A DNA stretch of 64,000 nucleotides, taken from the NCBI GenBank assembly GCA_963753055.1, contig CAVWAP010000003.1:1-64000 (forward strand), written 5' to 3'. This DNA is from JAUWGC01 sp963753055. GTDB taxonomy: Bacteria > Bacteroidota > Bacteroidia > Bacteroidales > B18-G4. Of the stretch, positions 45,488 through 55,425 are shown one piece after another. The position numbers and the translations under genes are program-made. A model generated the notes under the pieces. That model was not told where the DNA came from. It saw only the letters and a program-made list of their open reading frames with translations, and did no database searches. Position 1 is the first letter of the stretch. The number at the start of each line of letters is the position of its first letter.

Positions 45488-45667
45488 AATAATAGATCAA
45501 TTGGGCCAATAAAGGTAAAAAATATCTCGTAACGAGTGACACAGGACGCGTAACAGGTCGAAAATTAACAAATGGTGATTTTCAGCTTGCAGTTAACGGT
45601 AAAGCGCTTGTATTGAGCCTGTTAATTCCGTAAATTTAATAGAGTTTAATCACTTGTAATTTTGATA

Positions 45668-47710
45668 ATGAAAATAAGAGGCATAATAACGATTATTGCA
45701 GTTCTGACCATCAACCTGCTTATGGGACAGCAGAAGCCTCCTGTTGCAATTGATGATACGGTGACGGCGTATGCTGGCTCAAAATTATATATCAATGTCC
45801 TTGACAATGATTATTGGATGGAAGGGCATTATGCAAGGATTTATGTTATATCAGTACCTCCGGCAGTTGCTACTTTTAATGATTCCACTATCATTTGTCA
45901 AACAGATTATGATGATATTGGAGAAATGTGCATTTCCTATGTCATCGAAGATTCTGACAATATCCTATATTCTGAGGTTGCAACCTTAACGATTAAATTC
46001 ATTAATGACGCATATAACACACTTTCTGTCAATAATCTGAATGCCAGCTTTAATGCCAGGGGGAATCACCATCGTGTAATTGATTCAAATGAGAAGACAG
46101 ACTTTCTAATTTTTGATAATGGGTTCCAGGAAACATTAATTAAAAACATGGCTTTATGGATTGGCGGCATGGATAAACATGGGCATCTCCATATGGCTGC
46201 TGAGACAAGCTGGGATGAAGAGACTAAAGATTTTTGGATGGGGCCTGTGGCAGATAATTATAATACAGGATACTTTAATAAGTGGTCCAGGATATGGAAA
46301 ATAAGCAGGGAGGAGATAGAATATCATAAAAGCAACTGGCACGATCCATATTATCAACCACCAAACCAATTAGCTACATGGCCTGGGAGTAGTGATCTTT
46401 ATAAAAGGGAGGCTGAGGGTTTTGCACCTTTCTTTGATTATAACCGGGATGGCATATACAAGCCCATGGATGGCGATTATCCCATCATCAGGGGTGATGA
46501 AGCATTGTATTTTGTATACAATGATGATGTAATGGGCCATGCTTCCGGAGGCCGGAAGCTGGGAGTTGAAATACGGGGGATGGCTTATGTTTATCATTCT
46601 CCGGAAAATGAAGCCCTGAGTAATGCTGTTTTCTTGCATTATGAAATCATTAATAAATCTGATACAACTTATGAAGATACTTACCTGGGAGTCTATAGCA
46701 GCATGGCTGTTGGTGAAGAAGGTGACGATTATATTGAATGCGATGTGATGCGTAATACCTTTTTTGGGTTTGATGGGTATGCTGATACAGCAGGTGTTAC
46801 CCCTGAGGCGGCTTTTAAAACATGTTCTCCTACTCAGTCAATAACCATTCTTGGAGGTCCGACAGTTGATGACGAGCGTTTGGGGATGAGTGTTTTCATG
46901 GCTTATCATCTTGATATGTTTCATGATTATTGCAAGCCACCTTCACATGCAAATGAATACTATTTAAGCATGCAAGGATTCTGGAATGATGGCCATCGTT
47001 TGGAATATGGCGGGAAGGGACATCCCGAAGCCGGATCGGTCGGCCCGGCCTGCAATTACATGCTTCCTGGAGATTCCGACCCTTTTCTCTTTGGCACAGC
47101 TGGCGTTATGCCGAATGAGGGATACACGCAGGATGGCAAGTACTGGACTGAGATCCATGAAGAACACTCACCACATGATATCAGTGGCATTGCCTCAATG
47201 GGACCTTTCACATTCGCTCCTGGTGACAGGCATGAACTTGATCTGGTCTTTGTCTTTGGTCAGGATTCCACGAAATCAGGATCAACCCATGGCATTCCAG
47301 TCATGAAAGAGAGGATTGATAGTATCAGGTATTACTATGATCATCATCTCTTTCCCGATGATGATCCCCCTTATGCATTAGCGGAACACGGTGAAGGCCT
47401 GGAATCAGATGACCTGCTATTATATCCAAATCCCTGCTCAAGCGTTGCACGCTTGAGATATCTGATTCATGATCCCTCGACGGAGTTTATACTGAGCAAA
47501 GCCGAAGTACTCGGGACAGGTTCCAGATATCTGATATGTGATTTATATTCGATTTCGGGAAGGAAGATAAGGATTATTATGGAGGAAGAAAAGCTACCAG
47601 GGGAACATGAAATTGAGGTAGATGTCAGTGATTTGCCTGCTGGAGTCTATTTTGTAAGATTGCAGGCTGGCGGTCAAATTGTTACCAAAAAGCTGATTGT
47701 TACGGAATAG
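45668..47710 (+). CDS. T9SS-secreted protein with Ig-like domain
   Basis: The ATG at 45668 starts a signal peptide (MKIRGIITIIAVLTINLLMG); the longer frame starts at TTG. A cadherin/Ig-like domain follows (about 24-115: AIDDTVTAYAGSKLYINVLD, with the NDxxW loop). The large middle part (about 120-590) has repeated phrases found in Bacteroidota secreted proteins (ALWIGGMDKHGHLHMAAE, FDYNRDGIYKPMDGDYPIIR) but no enzyme motif I can name. The T9SS sorting domain at the end (LLYPNPCSSVARLRYL, then GVYFVRLQAGG) contains a repeat-derived in-frame segment near 597-630. Function unknown. Confidence 0.82.
   Translation: MKIRGIITIIAVLTINLLMGQQKPPVAIDDTVTAYAGSKLYINVLDNDYWMEGHYARIYVISVPPAVATFNDSTIICQTDYDDIGEMCISYVIEDSDNILYSEVATLTIKFINDAYNTLSVNNLNASFNARGNHHRVIDSNEKTDFLIFDNGFQETLIKNMALWIGGMDKHGHLHMAAETSWDEETKDFWMGPVADNYNTGYFNKWSRIWKISREEIEYHKSNWHDPYYQPPNQLATWPGSSDLYKREAEGFAPFFDYNRDGIYKPMDGDYPIIRGDEALYFVYNDDVMGHASGGRKLGVEIRGMAYVYHSPENEALSNAVFLHYEIINKSDTTYEDTYLGVYSSMAVGEEGDDYIECDVMRNTFFGFDGYADTAGVTPEAAFKTCSPTQSITILGGPTVDDERLGMSVFMAYHLDMFHDYCKPPSHANEYYLSMQGFWNDGHRLEYGGKGHPEAGSVGPACNYMLPGDSDPFLFGTAGVMPNEGYTQDGKYWTEIHEEHSPHDISGIASMGPFTFAPGDRHELDLVFVFGQDSTKSGSTHGIPVMKERIDSIRYYYDHHLFPDDDPPYALAEHGEGLESDDLLLYPNPCSSVARLRYLIHDPSTEFILSKAEVLGTGSRYLICDLYSISGRKIRIIMEEEKLPGEHEIEVDVSDLPAGVYFVRLQAGGQIVTKKLIVTE
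47455..47560. repeat. GATATCTGAT word repeat inside a T9SS sorting domain
   Basis: Within the preceding coding region, AGATATCTGATTCATGATCC and AGATATCTGATATGTGATTT flank a segment ending AAGTACTCGGGACAGG. The words are read in frame as RYLIHD and RYLICDLY. A matching composite is found in inverted orientation at 60079-60153. Confidence 0.8.
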
Positions 47711-47795
47711 TATTGAGTATTGAGTATTAAGTATTGAGTATTAAGTATTAAGTATTAAGAATTCTGGTCACAGGTCACAGGTCACAGGTCACACG
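47711..47795. repeat. GAGTATTAAGTATT and GGTCACA word repeats
   Basis: About eight copies of TATTGAG/TATTAAG in a row (47711-47758) are followed by four GGTCACA units (47764-47793). The rest of the gap to 48000 contains a terminator and no gene. Confidence 0.85.
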
Positions 47796-47967
47796 ATTAT
47801 TTATAATCATCCTAAATATTCCTCAACTGAAACATCCTTAAGCATTCATTAGTTAAAATAAGCTCCGATGAATGATATCTCATCTATTAAAGATACTATG
47901 ATAAACTACAGCTGCTAACAGTAATTGCTCGGTGTAGCAAAGCGCTGCACAGATCGGTTACTTTGTT

Positions 47968-47998
47968 GAGGGCCTCCGGATGGAGGCTCTTTTTTTTG
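47968..47998 (+). terminator. Intrinsic terminator
   Basis: GAGGGCCTCC and GGAGGCTC pair around GGAT with a two-base bulge, then eight T residues. It is about 260 bases after the preceding stop and at the 3' end of the convergent LolA-like gene. Confidence 0.75.
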
Positions 47999-48000
47999 GC

Positions 48001-48765
48001 TCACTCCTTATCATATTTCTCCGGCGCCATATACTCAACTGTAAACATATCATCGGTAAGTCCCGTGTCGAATTTTACTTCGGTGAGCTGGATTTTCGTA
48101 CTGTGGTTTTTTCTCAGATCTGTCATGATGACTTCTGACGCATTCCAGTATTTGCCAACCTTCTGGTATTGATATACCGCTTCTTTGAACTTATTGCCCT
48201 TTTTATCAAAATATTCAAATTTAAGAGGGTAATAGTAGGCCTTATCAATATTTGCAATAATTTTTGAATAGTCGGATTTCTCGGAAATTGGAGTTAGTTC
48301 TAATACAAAGGCTTCATTCCTGGTCTCTATCAGTGCGGGGGTGTATCTCTCAGCATATGGTGTTGTGGCCATATCCTCATAAGAAAAATCAGTCCCGGAA
48401 AAAGCCTGACTTTTAGCCAATAATGATATTTTTTTTGGTTTTCCAAATGCAGGCATATATAACCACATAATGCCGTCGGGTAATGATAAAGTAGCAATAC
48501 CAGCCTGTTTTTCTGGTGCAGTATATCGAAATAATTTCTTGTTTGTCCCTTTTTGTAGCATCTCAGCCTCACGGACCTTTTCTTTACCGGAATTATTATT
48601 GGTTAAGACCATTTTCATTTTGGCTGTTTTGTCCTTGGGAGAGAACATTATATTGTCCATCTTCAGCAAAAGATCATTTGCATCTTGTGCTTTTCCACCA
48701 ACAATCCCTGCTGTCAGGATGAATAAAATTAAATGCGTTTTGATAATGCTTTTAATCATGCTCAT
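48001..48765 (-). CDS. LolA-like outer-membrane lipoprotein-sorting family protein
   Basis: A 254-residue exported protein (signal peptide about 1-26, ending GGKAQ). The body has the family pattern of a LolA/LolB-like half-barrel: KMKMVLTNNNSGKEKVREAE (near 49), YTAPEKQAGIATLSLPDGIM, LPDGIMWLYMPAFGKPKKI (near 94), then SFSGTDFSYEDM-like SGTDFSYEDMA (near 123) and KAYYYPLKFEYFDKKGNKFK. Such proteins are usually coded beside an RND/MMPL permease, as here (9 bases downstream of it), and are thought to carry lipid or a lipoprotein across the periplasm. Cargo unknown. Confidence 0.87.
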   Translation of the reverse strand: MSMIKSIIKTHLILFILTAGIVGGKAQDANDLLLKMDNIMFSPKDKTAKMKMVLTNNNSGKEKVREAEMLQKGTNKKLFRYTAPEKQAGIATLSLPDGIMWLYMPAFGKPKKISLLAKSQAFSGTDFSYEDMATTPYAERYTPALIETRNEAFVLELTPISEKSDYSKIIANIDKAYYYPLKFEYFDKKGNKFKEAVYQYQKVGKYWNASEVIMTDLRKNHSTKIQLTEVKFDTGLTDDMFTVEYMAPEKYDKE

Positions 48766-48774
48766 ATAGATTTA

Positions 48775-51033
48775 TCATTCTTTAAACTGTGATATTTTGT
48801 TTCTGTTGGCCAGGACTAAGATGACCGGCAACAATGTCAAAGCCGCCAGTCCTGACCCAACCATGCTTATAGCCATAAGTATGCCAAAGTATTGCAAAGG
48901 TACCATTTCGGAAAATACCAGGACAAGGAAGCCGGCAGTGACTGATATCACATTGATGACAATGGCTTTACCACTGATCATTATTGTTTCTTCCAGCGCA
49001 TCTTTGAGTGATTTGCCATTTTTCAATGAATGCCTGAAGTGAGAGATGACATGGATTGAATAATCAATACCAATACCAAGGGCGACACTTGCAACCAGAA
49101 CCGTAGCGATATTAAGCGGGATCCCTGTAATCCCCATAATGCCAAACAGGACCACGATGGCAGCAATAATAGGAGCAGTTGCATATATGCCGGTCATGAA
49201 GGAACGCAGGATGATACCCACAACAATGATCAGTGCTATAATGGCAATTGTCAGGCTTCTGATCTGGCTGCTTAGAAGACTTGAGTTCATCTTAAGATCA
49301 ATGAAAGGCATTCCGGTAAGTTGTATCTCACAATCCTCGCATGAATGATCTGTAATGAAGCTATTCAACTTATTAACAAAGTCTTGTCTTTCAATATTAT
49401 CGGATGATGCATATTTTGAAATAATTATTCCTTCATCAAGATCTTCGGTGATAAAACGTTGCAAATATTCATTCCCGTCAAGAAAGAACCATAATTGTTC
49501 AATCTTATCCTGTTCATCAGGTATATTTCTGCCTTCACCTAAAACATCATTCATATCCGCAATAAGGTCCGCAACAGATTGTGCAGTGAGCACATTATCG
49601 TCCTTTTTAATGAACTCCTCGGTCTTTATCATGGTTTTCAGGACCTTGGGGCTGAGCACATCACCCTTGAATACAATAAAAATAGGTTTTGAGCCACCAA
49701 ACTTTTTGTTCATGATGTTTTCAGCAAGCCTTGCAGGGTTGTCCTGCCTGAAATAATCCTTAATGTCTACATTTCTTTCAATCAGGAAGATGGCGCCAGC
49801 GCTTAAGACTACCAGGACAGTCCATGTGATCAGTGTGTACCTTGGATGCTTAAAAAGCAGGTTTTGTAAATGTGTTAGAAATTTCTCAGATAGCCATGAC
49901 CTGTGCAGATTGGCAACATAATCTTTCTTTTTGATTCTGCCAGGTGAGATAATGTACAGAAGGGCGGGAGCAAAGAAAAGGGCCAGTAAGGCAGAAAGAA
50001 ATGTTCCAAGAGCAGTAAAAATGCCAAAATCCTTGATCATGGTCAGGTATGCTTCAAACACAAAGGAAGTGAACCCGACCACAGTGGTTATGGAAGCAAG
50101 AAATACCGGTATGAAAAGATAAGTAAGGGCTATTACAATGGCTTTGCGATAATTCTTTTCTTTTACCTGGTTGATCTTATTGATCACGTGAATAGTGTAA
50201 GCACTGCCAATGGCAAGGAGAATAATAGGTATATTATTGGTTACCATCGACATTTCAAAACCCAGCACGGCCATGACCCCCAGGGTCCAGACAATTGCCA
50301 GTCCTGCAGTGAACAGGGGCAGGATTACACCACGGAAAGTACGAAAGCTAATGAACAGGACCAGGGCAATGACAAAGAAGGCTATGGGCAGGAGCATGAT
50401 CAGATCTGTGGCAATCAAGTTTGCGATTGATGTTACCATCATCGGTAGCCCTGCATAATATACTGTTTCTGGTAAGTTTAGCGATTCTGCTGTGCTGATC
50501 ACTTTTCGGCCAACGGTTTGTATGTCACTGTCGTCTGATACCGTAAACATCACCAATGTTGCAGTTCCATCCTGCGACACTATTGATCCCCGGTACATAT
50601 CTTTAGAAAGCACCCTATCCCTGAGCTGCACAAGTTCATCAGGCCCCAGGGGAAGATCATACACATCGATTAGCTGTCCCACTTCAAAGCCAAATTCATT
50701 GCCTTTGATATCGATGATATTGGTGATGCTGGTCACAGAAATTATTCCATCGATATAGGATAAAGAATCGGTCAGTGCGTTGACATGCTCAAGAACATCA
50801 TTTGTAAATATATCATCCGTTTCAAGGATGACCATACCTATCTTGTTCCCACCATATTTCTGTCCGATTTGCCTGAACAGCGAGGCGTCAGGGTCATCTT
50901 CCGGCAGTGAGCTGATTACATCCGAATTGATCTGTATATTGCTGATCTGGTAACCCAAGAATGCAGTAAGGAGGGTAACTATAATGATGATCAGCCACCT
51001 GAATCTTAATATACTATGTGATAAGCCTTCCAT
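48775..51033 (-). CDS. RND superfamily (MMPL/HAE3-type) permease
   Basis: The start at 51033 (MEGLSHSILRFRWLIIIIVT) is preferred over a TTG 12 bases upstream. The ~752-residue protein is a tandem of two halves, each with one helix, a large periplasmic domain and five more helices, twelve in all. Family phrases include DASLFRQIGQKYGGNKIGMV (near 52), the mid-membrane stretch GIGIDYSIHVISHFRHSLK in the second half and its first-half counterpart AIGSAYTIHVINKINQVKE. HAE3 permeases move hopanoids, lipids or lipoproteins using the proton gradient. It is cotranscribed with the LolA-like gene, implying one export system. Confidence 0.92.
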   Translation of the reverse strand: MEGLSHSILRFRWLIIIIVTLLTAFLGYQISNIQINSDVISSLPEDDPDASLFRQIGQKYGGNKIGMVILETDDIFTNDVLEHVNALTDSLSYIDGIISVTSITNIIDIKGNEFGFEVGQLIDVYDLPLGPDELVQLRDRVLSKDMYRGSIVSQDGTATLVMFTVSDDSDIQTVGRKVISTAESLNLPETVYYAGLPMMVTSIANLIATDLIMLLPIAFFVIALVLFISFRTFRGVILPLFTAGLAIVWTLGVMAVLGFEMSMVTNNIPIILLAIGSAYTIHVINKINQVKEKNYRKAIVIALTYLFIPVFLASITTVVGFTSFVFEAYLTMIKDFGIFTALGTFLSALLALFFAPALLYIISPGRIKKKDYVANLHRSWLSEKFLTHLQNLLFKHPRYTLITWTVLVVLSAGAIFLIERNVDIKDYFRQDNPARLAENIMNKKFGGSKPIFIVFKGDVLSPKVLKTMIKTEEFIKKDDNVLTAQSVADLIADMNDVLGEGRNIPDEQDKIEQLWFFLDGNEYLQRFITEDLDEGIIISKYASSDNIERQDFVNKLNSFITDHSCEDCEIQLTGMPFIDLKMNSSLLSSQIRSLTIAIIALIIVVGIILRSFMTGIYATAPIIAAIVVLFGIMGITGIPLNIATVLVASVALGIGIDYSIHVISHFRHSLKNGKSLKDALEETIMISGKAIVINVISVTAGFLVLVFSEMVPLQYFGILMAISMVGSGLAALTLLPVILVLANRNKISQFKE

Positions 51034-51077
51034 AAGAATTAGCAAATGTAATAAATCTCTTCACTCTTCACTAAAAA

Positions 51078-51115
51078 TTAATAACGTATAACTAATAACG
51101 TATAACTTATAAGTT
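51078..51115. repeat. AATAACGTATAACT word repeat
   Basis: Words of AATAACGTATAACT type, ending ATAACTTATAAGTTAT, lie in the divergent gap before the hybrid regulator. An ATTATCT-TTA-TTAGATAAT hairpin-like sequence follows at about 51151-51168. Confidence 0.75.
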
Positions 51116-51184
51116 ATTTCCGTCCCCCTTGCTTAATCATCTGTAATTCATTATCTTTATTAGATAATCCCGAATTAATATATT

Positions 51185-54100
51185 ATGTTTTCCACATATA
51201 TTAAAATTGTCGGAATATTTTTCCTGTCAACTATTCTTAGTTTAATAATTTCCGCCCAATCCGATTTTGGTATTCCAAGGATCATTACAACTGATGATGG
51301 ATTACCTTCAAATTATATTACTGCTATAACCAAGGATAATGAAGGCTTCATGTGGTTTGGGACTGATAATGGCCTGTGCCGCTGGGATGGAATCAGTGCT
51401 AAAGTCTTTCAACATAATGAAGCTGACAGCAATTCTATAGCATCTGGTTTTATAGAACCTGATGCACTCCTATGGGATGATGAGCGAAAAATACTTTTTA
51501 TTGGAACAAGCGGGGGATTAAGTGTCTATAACCCTATATCAGGTAAATTCAGAAACTATTATCCAGGAAAGGGTGATCCCCTGGCAACGGGAAACCGTAT
51601 TTCAGCCATCATTAAAGACAATCAGGGTATTATCTGGATCGCCACTGACAATGGCTTTGCCAGGTATAACAAAGACACTGATAGCTTTAAAAATTATTAT
51701 TATAAAGGCGAATTCAAAGCACAGCAATTAATTGACACAATCAAAGTCAATACTATGCTTGCAATAAGCCAGGACCTGTATAATGATTCTGTATTCTGGA
51801 TAGGAACCCGATCAGGCTTGCTGAAATTCAATAAGTTCACTGAAGAAATCAGGCAGTTTTATTATGATTATCTTCCAAAAAACATTGAATATGCGATTAA
51901 TATTTTTCGAAGTGTGTGTCCACACCCAAATGGCAAATTATACCTCGGAACATGGACGTGTGGAATGACTATATTCTGCGTCCAAACAGAAACATTCATA
52001 AAAAACTTCCGGCCCAGTGGTGTTTCTGAGAAGAAAAGTAACAATGATGGTACAAATCCTCCAATTAAAGTCAAATCTGAGCATGAAATATGGCTGACTA
52101 CAGTATTGGGATTGAGCATTTATGACACGGAAACAGATGCCATTACTTCTTCAAAATCTTATAAGAATCCGGCAGGGAGAGTGTATCCCATATGGATAAA
52201 TCTAATTGATGAAAGTAAGCGCTTGTGGTGTGGCTCCAGGTACGGAGTATATGTATTTGATCCACAGAAACAGCAGTTTGAAAATTTCTTTTTCAAGCCC
52301 TCCGATAATCTAAAATCATATATTACATGGGATATTTTTGAGGATACTATTACTGGCTTAATATATATGGCCGTTCAGGATGGAGATGGCCTGCATTATT
52401 TCGATCCCGATAAGCAGCAATTTGCTCATTTGAAGTTGCCTGTTAACCCACCTAAGGAAGTTGCTGTCACTGCTGTCTTTCAAACCAGTGATGGAAAAAT
52501 ATGGATTGTTTGCGGTCATGGTTTATATCAACTTTCCAAGGACAGGAAAACAATAAAGCCTGTCATTGTATTTGACGAAGACTATCCCTGGTTACGAAAT
52601 ATGGTTGAGGACAAGACTGGCAATATCTGGGTTAGTAGTTCAGGTTATGGACTGCAACGGGTTAATTTACAATCAGCACAGCTTGAAGAAGTGAAAAATT
52701 GGAGAGATTGTTTCGAATCTGACAGGAATGTTCCTGATATCCAGCATTTGCAAGTTGATAAATACAATAGAATATGGTTTATCAGGCAATATGGGGGCTA
52801 TGGTTATTATGATATTGAGAATGATTCGGTCTGTTATTTTTTCCGGTCGGAAATCATGGATACAGGATTTTATCATTTGGCTTGTTATGCTGAAGGGAAT
52901 GACAATATCATATGGGCTGGTGATTGGGGTAAAGGGCTTGGTTATATTGATCCTGATTCTCCGGAAAAAGGAGTTCAATCCATAAGCACTGTCGCGGAAG
53001 GGATACTAAACAACACAGTGTATAACATTAGATGCGATAATAACGACAGATTATGGATGCTGACAAGGGCAGGATTGGAAATGTACGACCCTGCTACAGG
53101 TTGCAAGGCACTTTTTAATCAGTATGATGGGATTATTACGTATGATACGTTCTCAAACCGTAAATCATACATTCCCGGAAGTTTTGAAAAGCTTAGCGAT
53201 GGAAGGATGGCCATTGGATATCGAAGGGGCCTGGGTTTCTTCCATCCGGACAGCCTGGTTAAAAACGAAGAAATTCCAATTCCATTTCTGACTTCCCTGA
53301 AAGTATTTGAGAAGGAATTAAATATTGATACCGCCCTTTTCTATGCGAAGCATATTGATTTGAGTTACAAACAGAATTTTCTTACTCTTGAATACTCTGC
53401 AATATCATTGACCGCTGGTAGAGGGGCAGTTTTTTATCATCAATTAGAAGGAATTGACAGAGATTGGGTGCAGTCCAAAAGGCGATTTGCGTCCTATTCA
53501 AACCTGGCACCAGGTTATTATACTTTTCATGTTAAGCTACAGACTGGGTACAAACTATGGTCTGAAGACAATCTTGTCCTATACATTACTATCTTTCCTC
53601 CATGGTGGAAAACCTGGTGGGCTTATTCTCTGTATTTTCTTGCCATTACTGTTGTCTTGATTAGCTTGTATCGTTTTCAGCTTAACCGGCAGCTGGCTGT
53701 GAGGGAAGCCAAGCGTCTTAAAGAATTAGATGAAATAAAAAGCCAACTTTACGCCAATATCACCCACGAATTTCGCACACCTCTTACAGTGATTACAGGG
53801 ATGACTGATGAGATCAAGTCAGGGCTTAAACCCGGTGATCATTCCCGTATGGACAAATTCCTTGACATGATTAAGCGAAACGCCGGTAACCTTCTTCATT
53901 TGGTCAACCAAATGCTTGATCTTTCAAAAATAGAAAGTGGGATGCTTGAGTTAAATCCCATACAGGCAGATGTAATTCCCTATTTGAAGTATATCACCGA
54001 ATCCTTTCAGTCATTTGCCGATTCTAAGGGGATAAAGCTGGTTTTTTACAATGAGAGGGAGGCAGTAATGATGGATTACGATCCGGATAAGCTATTCACA

Positions 54101-55321
54101 ATTATTTCCAATCTACTATCAAATGCCATAAAGTTTACTGATAAAGGTGGGAAAGTGATATGTCATATAAACACATCTGATCGACAAAATCCGGAAGAGC
54201 TGGTAATAAAAGTAACTGATACAGGCATAGGCATTCAGGAAGAGATGCTGCCAATGGTATTCAGCCGTTTTTTCCAGGTTGACGGTACCTCAACACGAAG
54301 GGGTGAAGGCACTGGAATAGGATTATCACTGGTGAAAGAACTTGTTGAATTAATGAATGGTAAAATTGCAGTTAAAAGCCAGCTTGGAAAAGGATGTGAA
54401 TTCACAGTGCGCTTGCCTGTAACCCACAAAGCACGAAAGCAAATATCACAGGATAAGGAAAAAGAGAATGAACCTGAATTTATTGATAAGCGATTAGATG
54501 AAATACGCATGAATCATACTGATGGTGAATTCCAGGATCCAGTTGCTGTCGGAGAAGTTGATTATCCATTAACACTGATAATTGAAGACAATAAGGATGT
54601 AGCAAAATATATTGCATTGTGTCTGGGGAATGACTATATCATTCATCATGCAGAAGATGGGAGTGAAGGTATTGATAAAGCGGTTGAACTTATTCCTGAT
54701 ATCATTATCTGTGATGTGATGATGCCTGAAAAAGACGGATTTGAAGTTTGTTCCTTTCTGAAACATGATGAGCGCACAAGTCATATTCCCATCATTATGC
54801 TCACGGCAAAGGCAGGCAGGGAAGACCGTCTTGCAGGGCTGATGAGCGGAGCGGATGCTTATCTTGCAAAGCCATTCGACAAGACAGAATTGTCCATCCG
54901 CATGAAAAAAATTATCGAGCTCAGGAAAAATTTACTGGACAAATTCAGCAAAACAAAAGATGAGTTAAAAAGCTCCTTATCAACTGAAGATAAGGAAGAC
55001 TTGTTCTTGCACAAAGCCATCGGTAACATCGAAAATAATATTAACAACTCTGATTTTGGCACCCTTCAGCTTGCCCATCTGACAAGTATGAGTGAATCAC
55101 AGCTATACCGGAAGCTCAAGGCCCTCACCGGCAAATCAACGGCTGTCTTTATTCGCTCGGTGAGACTACAAAAAGCCAAAGAACTATTAAAAACTACCGA
55201 TCTGAACGTCTCAGAAATAGCGTATGAAACCGGCTTTAATGACCCGGCATGGTTTAGTCGGGTGTTTAAGGAGGAGTTTGGAGAAGCTCCGGGCACCTTC
55301 AGAGATAATTTGAATCTCTAG
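51185..55321 (+). CDS. Hybrid two-component system protein (HTCS)
   Basis: One 1378-residue chain holds a full signalling path. A signal peptide (about 1-25) leads into a periplasmic double beta-propeller of Reg_prop repeats (about 30-740; MWFGTDNGLCRWDG, IWIATDNGFARYN, IWVSSSGYGLQRV) and a Y_Y_Y domain (about 745-815). A membrane helix (about 821-840) precedes HisKA (ANITHEFRTPLTVITG, H861) and HATPase (DTGIGIQEEMLPMVF; GTGIGLSLVKELVELM). A receiver domain follows (IICDVMMPEKDG, D1177) and an AraC-type DNA-binding domain (about 1270-1375). HTCS proteins usually sense oligosaccharides and control polysaccharide-use loci. No SusC/SusD pair is in the window; the next gene is a damaged beta-helix gene. 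Confidence 0.96.
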   Translation: MFSTYIKIVGIFFLSTILSLIISAQSDFGIPRIITTDDGLPSNYITAITKDNEGFMWFGTDNGLCRWDGISAKVFQHNEADSNSIASGFIEPDALLWDDERKILFIGTSGGLSVYNPISGKFRNYYPGKGDPLATGNRISAIIKDNQGIIWIATDNGFARYNKDTDSFKNYYYKGEFKAQQLIDTIKVNTMLAISQDLYNDSVFWIGTRSGLLKFNKFTEEIRQFYYDYLPKNIEYAINIFRSVCPHPNGKLYLGTWTCGMTIFCVQTETFIKNFRPSGVSEKKSNNDGTNPPIKVKSEHEIWLTTVLGLSIYDTETDAITSSKSYKNPAGRVYPIWINLIDESKRLWCGSRYGVYVFDPQKQQFENFFFKPSDNLKSYITWDIFEDTITGLIYMAVQDGDGLHYFDPDKQQFAHLKLPVNPPKEVAVTAVFQTSDGKIWIVCGHGLYQLSKDRKTIKPVIVFDEDYPWLRNMVEDKTGNIWVSSSGYGLQRVNLQSAQLEEVKNWRDCFESDRNVPDIQHLQVDKYNRIWFIRQYGGYGYYDIENDSVCYFFRSEIMDTGFYHLACYAEGNDNIIWAGDWGKGLGYIDPDSPEKGVQSISTVAEGILNNTVYNIRCDNNDRLWMLTRAGLEMYDPATGCKALFNQYDGIITYDTFSNRKSYIPGSFEKLSDGRMAIGYRRGLGFFHPDSLVKNEEIPIPFLTSLKVFEKELNIDTALFYAKHIDLSYKQNFLTLEYSAISLTAGRGAVFYHQLEGIDRDWVQSKRRFASYSNLAPGYYTFHVKLQTGYKLWSEDNLVLYITIFPPWWKTWWAYSLYFLAITVVLISLYRFQLNRQLAVREAKRLKELDEIKSQLYANITHEFRTPLTVITGMTDEIKSGLKPGDHSRMDKFLDMIKRNAGNLLHLVNQMLDLSKIESGMLELNPIQADVIPYLKYITESFQSFADSKGIKLVFYNEREAVMMDYDPDKLFTIISNLLSNAIKFTDKGGKVICHINTSDRQNPEELVIKVTDTGIGIQEEMLPMVFSRFFQVDGTSTRRGEGTGIGLSLVKELVELMNGKIAVKSQLGKGCEFTVRLPVTHKARKQISQDKEKENEPEFIDKRLDEIRMNHTDGEFQDPVAVGEVDYPLTLIIEDNKDVAKYIALCLGNDYIIHHAEDGSEGIDKAVELIPDIIICDVMMPEKDGFEVCSFLKHDERTSHIPIIMLTAKAGREDRLAGLMSGADAYLAKPFDKTELSIRMKKIIELRKNLLDKFSKTKDELKSSLSTEDKEDLFLHKAIGNIENNINNSDFGTLQLAHLTSMSESQLYRKLKALTGKSTAVFIRSVRLQKAKELLKTTDLNVSEIAYETGFNDPAWFSRVFKEEFGEAPGTFRDNLNL

Positions 55322-55425
55322 GATTTAGAAATTAAACCTGACAGAATACTCCAACCCTTTGACCAAATACTACAAGGGAAAACAGTGTTATTGTACGATT
55401 TTTAATTACCAAACTAGAGGAGGCA